Shown in pieces: positions 9,016-11,332 of a stretch of DNA of 11,332 bases. Every line of letters begins with the position of its first letter. Position 1 is the first letter of the stretch. The position numbers were made by a program, and so were the translations under genes. Under the pieces are notes generated by a model. It saw only the letters and a list, made by a program, of their open reading frames with translations. It did no database searches and was not told where the DNA came from. The DNA comes from Acanthamoeba lenticulata (Eukaryota > Discosea > Longamoebia > Acanthamoebidae), in assembly GCA_002179805.1 (NCBI GenBank), contig NAVB01004346.1:1-11332 (forward strand), in the 5' to 3' direction.

Positions 9016-11298
9016 TCAAGAAGAGAAGAGCGGACACGTCAAAAGGCCGTGGACGGCCAGCACGATGGCGCCCAAGTCAACCTGTCCATGGAGGGAACAG
9101 AACAATGAGACAAGTCCATCGTGCTGGCCAAGCAGAGGGCGGGGAGGACGCACGGTGGTGGCTGTGAGGACGGTCGAATGAACGGCCTTGTTGCCCACGA
9201 GCCTCAGGGTCTGGAAGTGGTGGTAGATGGGCTTGTCGATCCGCCCGCTGGCTTTGAGCTGCGTCATGCGCCCGAACAGGTTCTGGTCCATGGTGTGTTG
9301 CCCGACATGGGCCGGCGGTGGCGCCCCTTGGGCAAAGGGTGCCCCACGGCCGCGTCCGGCATCGAACGGCGGGGCGCCGCCTCGGCCCCTGCCGAAGCCT
9401 CGGCCTGCTGCGTAGTCAGCCTGTGGCTGCGGCTGCGCTGGGCGACGGCGGAACAGGCCATCCTCGAGGAGGAACAGCTCCGAGCAGATCTCGGCCACAA
9501 TTCGTCCGTTGACGGCGCAGGCCACGATGATGATGGACACCTCGTGCACAAACTTGAAGGCCTTGACCGCTGCGACGATGTTCTCGACAGACTTGTGAAT
9601 TATGCGTAGATTGGTCACGACGTCGGTGAGCTTCTTCCTCACCTCCCGCTTCTCCCTCTGCGCGGCCTTTCTCTCCCAGTTGAGTCTCCCGTCCTCGTCC
9701 CCGTTTTGATGCTCCTCCTTGGCCTTGAGGCGCTCCTCCTTGTCGGCCTGCTCCAATTTCTTCAGCTCAGCCTCGAACTTGTTCATCACCTTGGCCGCCA
9801 CATTCTGGGCCTGTCGGAGGAACTCTTCAAGCTTGTCGATCTGCACCGGGATGAGCAGGTCAATGGCCCCCTGCAGCGCCTGCGCGGTGAAGTCGTTGGA
9901 CGAAACGATGTTGACGGCCGCCAAGTTCGGACGGTCTGAAGATGTGTGATCCTTAGTAAGTATGTGTGGCAGCAGCGCGAGCGCAACCAGGTGCCAAGGA
10001 GAGGTTCCGTACCAGGCATGTTCTCGGCGATCCAGTGCAGGAAGCCAACCAGCTCTACGATAACTTCGTTCCGGCCAATCTCAAAAAAGTTGGCCTTGGC
10101 GCCCTTGCCGATGAGCGTCATGGTCAGGCTTTCGGTCTCCGCTCGAATGATCTCGCTGTACAGAGCGATGACGACCACGAGGAATGTAGATGAGGGAAAC
10201 AAAAACAACAGCAACAACAAAGGACAAGCAAGGTTCTCAAAAGCTCCAAGGGCAAATACCGGGAGTGCAACTTTAACATGTCGTAGCAGCCGACGAGATC
10301 CTTGGGCTTGAAGGGCGACATCTCCGAGCTCTGCTTCAGCTCAACCAGCCAAAGCGCACCGCAGCACTAGACGAAGCAGGACAAGCACGAAAGAAAATGA
10401 GGACAGAGGCTAAGCGCTCTCGAGGGCTCAGTGAGGGGTACCTGTTCAGTCTCCAGCATGTGCAGGTTGTAGTCGGCGCTGAGCATGTCCTTGTAGTCGA
10501 GCTTGGTAACATCAATGCCGCACTAAAACCAACAAGACAGCTTAGAAAGAAGGACAGCTTAAGAAACGTCTGTTCTCAGTCAGAGAGCCGTACCGCCTGT
10601 GCGGCAGAGCAGAACGAAGTCGGGGCGTTGGCTGTGCGGAAGCCGTTCTTGAAGCTCGAGGCAAGTACGACGTCTGAACCCTGCTCCTCCAGAAAGTCAC
10701 ACAAGGCGCCTGGCCCAAAGCAGACACGGTCTCGGTCAGGTGTTGATGCAACAACAGAAGAACTTGGCACGGCTGCTGCAGTAGTACCATGAAAGATGTT
10801 GACTGTCAGGGGTGGTGCATTGGTGCGGCGAATCTGGCGAGATGCGAGATGATAAACGGGGGGACGCTTGGGGGACACTGGGGTCTCCTTTTCTCCCTCT
10901 TCGTCCTTGACAGGGAAGGCTGGGGGTTGAATCGGCACTGCTGGCGCCATGAAGGAGGCAGGATCAGGGAAGTAGGACGAATTGGTTGGTCGTGAAGGGC
11001 TGGTGAACGGGACACCTCGTCCTCGTCCCCGTCCTCTGGGACCCGCAAACGGGACACCTCGCCCTCGTCCAGCGTCACCGCGGTGAGGGGAAGAGTGTGG
11101 GAAGGGCGCTCTGGCCGCTTGTGGGGCGTGTCCACCACGCTGTCCTCGCGTACTCGAGAAGGAGTATTGCTGCTGAGGATGGTGGTTGTAACCTGAAGGA
11201 GCTGGTCTCTCCTCCTCGCAAGGTTGCTCTTGAGGGTAGAAATCCGTGAAATCGGTCGATTCGACAAACGATTGCATGCGTGGGTGTTGGTTCGTCAT
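9016..11298 (-). CDS. RG-rich protein with C-terminal DUF4145/HEPN-like domain; function unknown
   Basis: Exons (minus): 11298-10594, 10522-10442, 10366-10260, 10155-10013, 9935-9154, 9081-9016, giving about 627 residues. Residues 1-190 are disordered, with an RG/RGRG block at 51-96. Residues about 191-345 look globular and are unrecognised, with a hydrophobic ALWLVELK stretch (E271, K273). Residues about 365-450 are helical and highly charged. Residues about 478-627 resemble DUF4145 of the HEPN superfamily: a helix with AVNGRIVAEICSELF, then GRIDKPIYHHFQTLRLVGNKAVH (R590, N594, H598). They are interrupted by a second RG-rich block (507-560). The start is the first in-window ATG; the frame stays open to the window edge, so the N-terminus may extend. 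A last intron, 9082-9153, is proposed. A role in RNA handling or RNA cleavage is inference only. Confidence 0.75.
9082..9153 (-). other. Probable in-frame 72-nt terminal intron
   Basis: On the minus strand, ACC|GTGCGT at 9153 and GGACAG| at 9082 bound 72 nt without a stop codon and divisible by three, so naive ORF calling reads through. Removing it joins AVHSTVLTATT to VDLGAIVLAVHGLL, which restores the short spacing between GNxAVH and the last amphipathic helix usual in DUF4145. Its size and donor match the other introns here. Confidence 0.7.
9292..9453 (-). repeat. Internal RG-rich insert inside the DUF4145-like domain (residues 507-560)
   Basis: It carries AAGRGFGRGRGG and DAGRGRGAPFAQG, closely echoing DAGRGRGVPFAGP in the N-terminal block. 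It separates the first DUF4145-like helix from the helices with the RLVGNKAVH motif. The echo argues that it is translated rather than being an unrecognised intron. Confidence 0.8.
11011..11148 (-). repeat. N-terminal RG/RGRG-rich block (residues 51-96)
   Basis: It contains RGQRGG, then DAGRGRGVPFAGP and RGRGRGRGVPF, so GRGRGVPF occurs twice. Such blocks commonly bind RNA or are methylated on Arg in other proteins. The nucleotide repeat is visible as CCTCGTCCTCGTCCCCGTCC-type sequence on the plus strand. Confidence 0.85.
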
Positions 11299-11332
11299 GT
11301 GGTTGTGGTTTCCTGACCCACAGGTCACGGTC

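Noticed and set aside
9604..9800. Charged helical segment as a separate coiled-coil gene
   Set aside because: It is continuous in one long exon with the DUF4145-like region and has no start, stop or splice signal separating it.

Overview
The window looks like nuclear DNA from a GC-rich protist. The dense short spliceosomal introns (mostly 56-104 nt, GT-AG, donors mostly GTACGN, GTGCGN or GTATGN), a large kinase/ATPase/GAF signalling fusion and an ankyrin/coiled-coil protein suggest Acanthamoeba or a related amoebozoan. That assignment is inferred from gene architecture, not from a database match. There are no bacterial operons, tRNA, rRNA, CRISPR arrays or recognisable mobile elements.

Layout: (1) Positions 1-6311, minus strand, hold 17 exons of a very large gene whose 3' end lies off the left edge. 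It encodes a Ser/Thr protein kinase, an acidic linker, an AAA_16-type P-loop ATPase, a long TPR-like helical region and the start of a GAF domain. This is the order of trifunctional kinase/ATPase/sensor histidine kinases known in cyanobacteria, fungi and amoebae. 1627 residues are visible. (2) 6312-6622 is a divergent intergenic region with a 7-bp inverted repeat, an 11-bp direct repeat and an A/T-rich stretch just upstream of the next gene. (3) 6623-8875, plus strand, holds a ten-exon gene for a 523-residue ankyrin-repeat protein with a long coiled coil and an acidic/Gln-rich tail. (4) 8876-9015 is the 140-bp gap between two convergent stop codons. (5) 9016-11298 (possibly beyond), minus strand, holds a six-exon gene for a roughly 627-residue protein. 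It has an RG-rich disordered N-terminus, an unrecognised globular region with a possible ExK nuclease-like motif, a charged helical region, and a C-terminal DUF4145/HEPN-like domain split by a second RG-rich insert.

I rebuilt the exons by hand from splice consensus, phase continuity and protein sense; there is no transcript evidence. The first gene is a probable environmental or stress signal transducer and the ankyrin protein a probable scaffold. The third gene is the least explained and the best candidate for new biology. Nothing shows that the three genes act in one pathway; only the first two share a promoter region.
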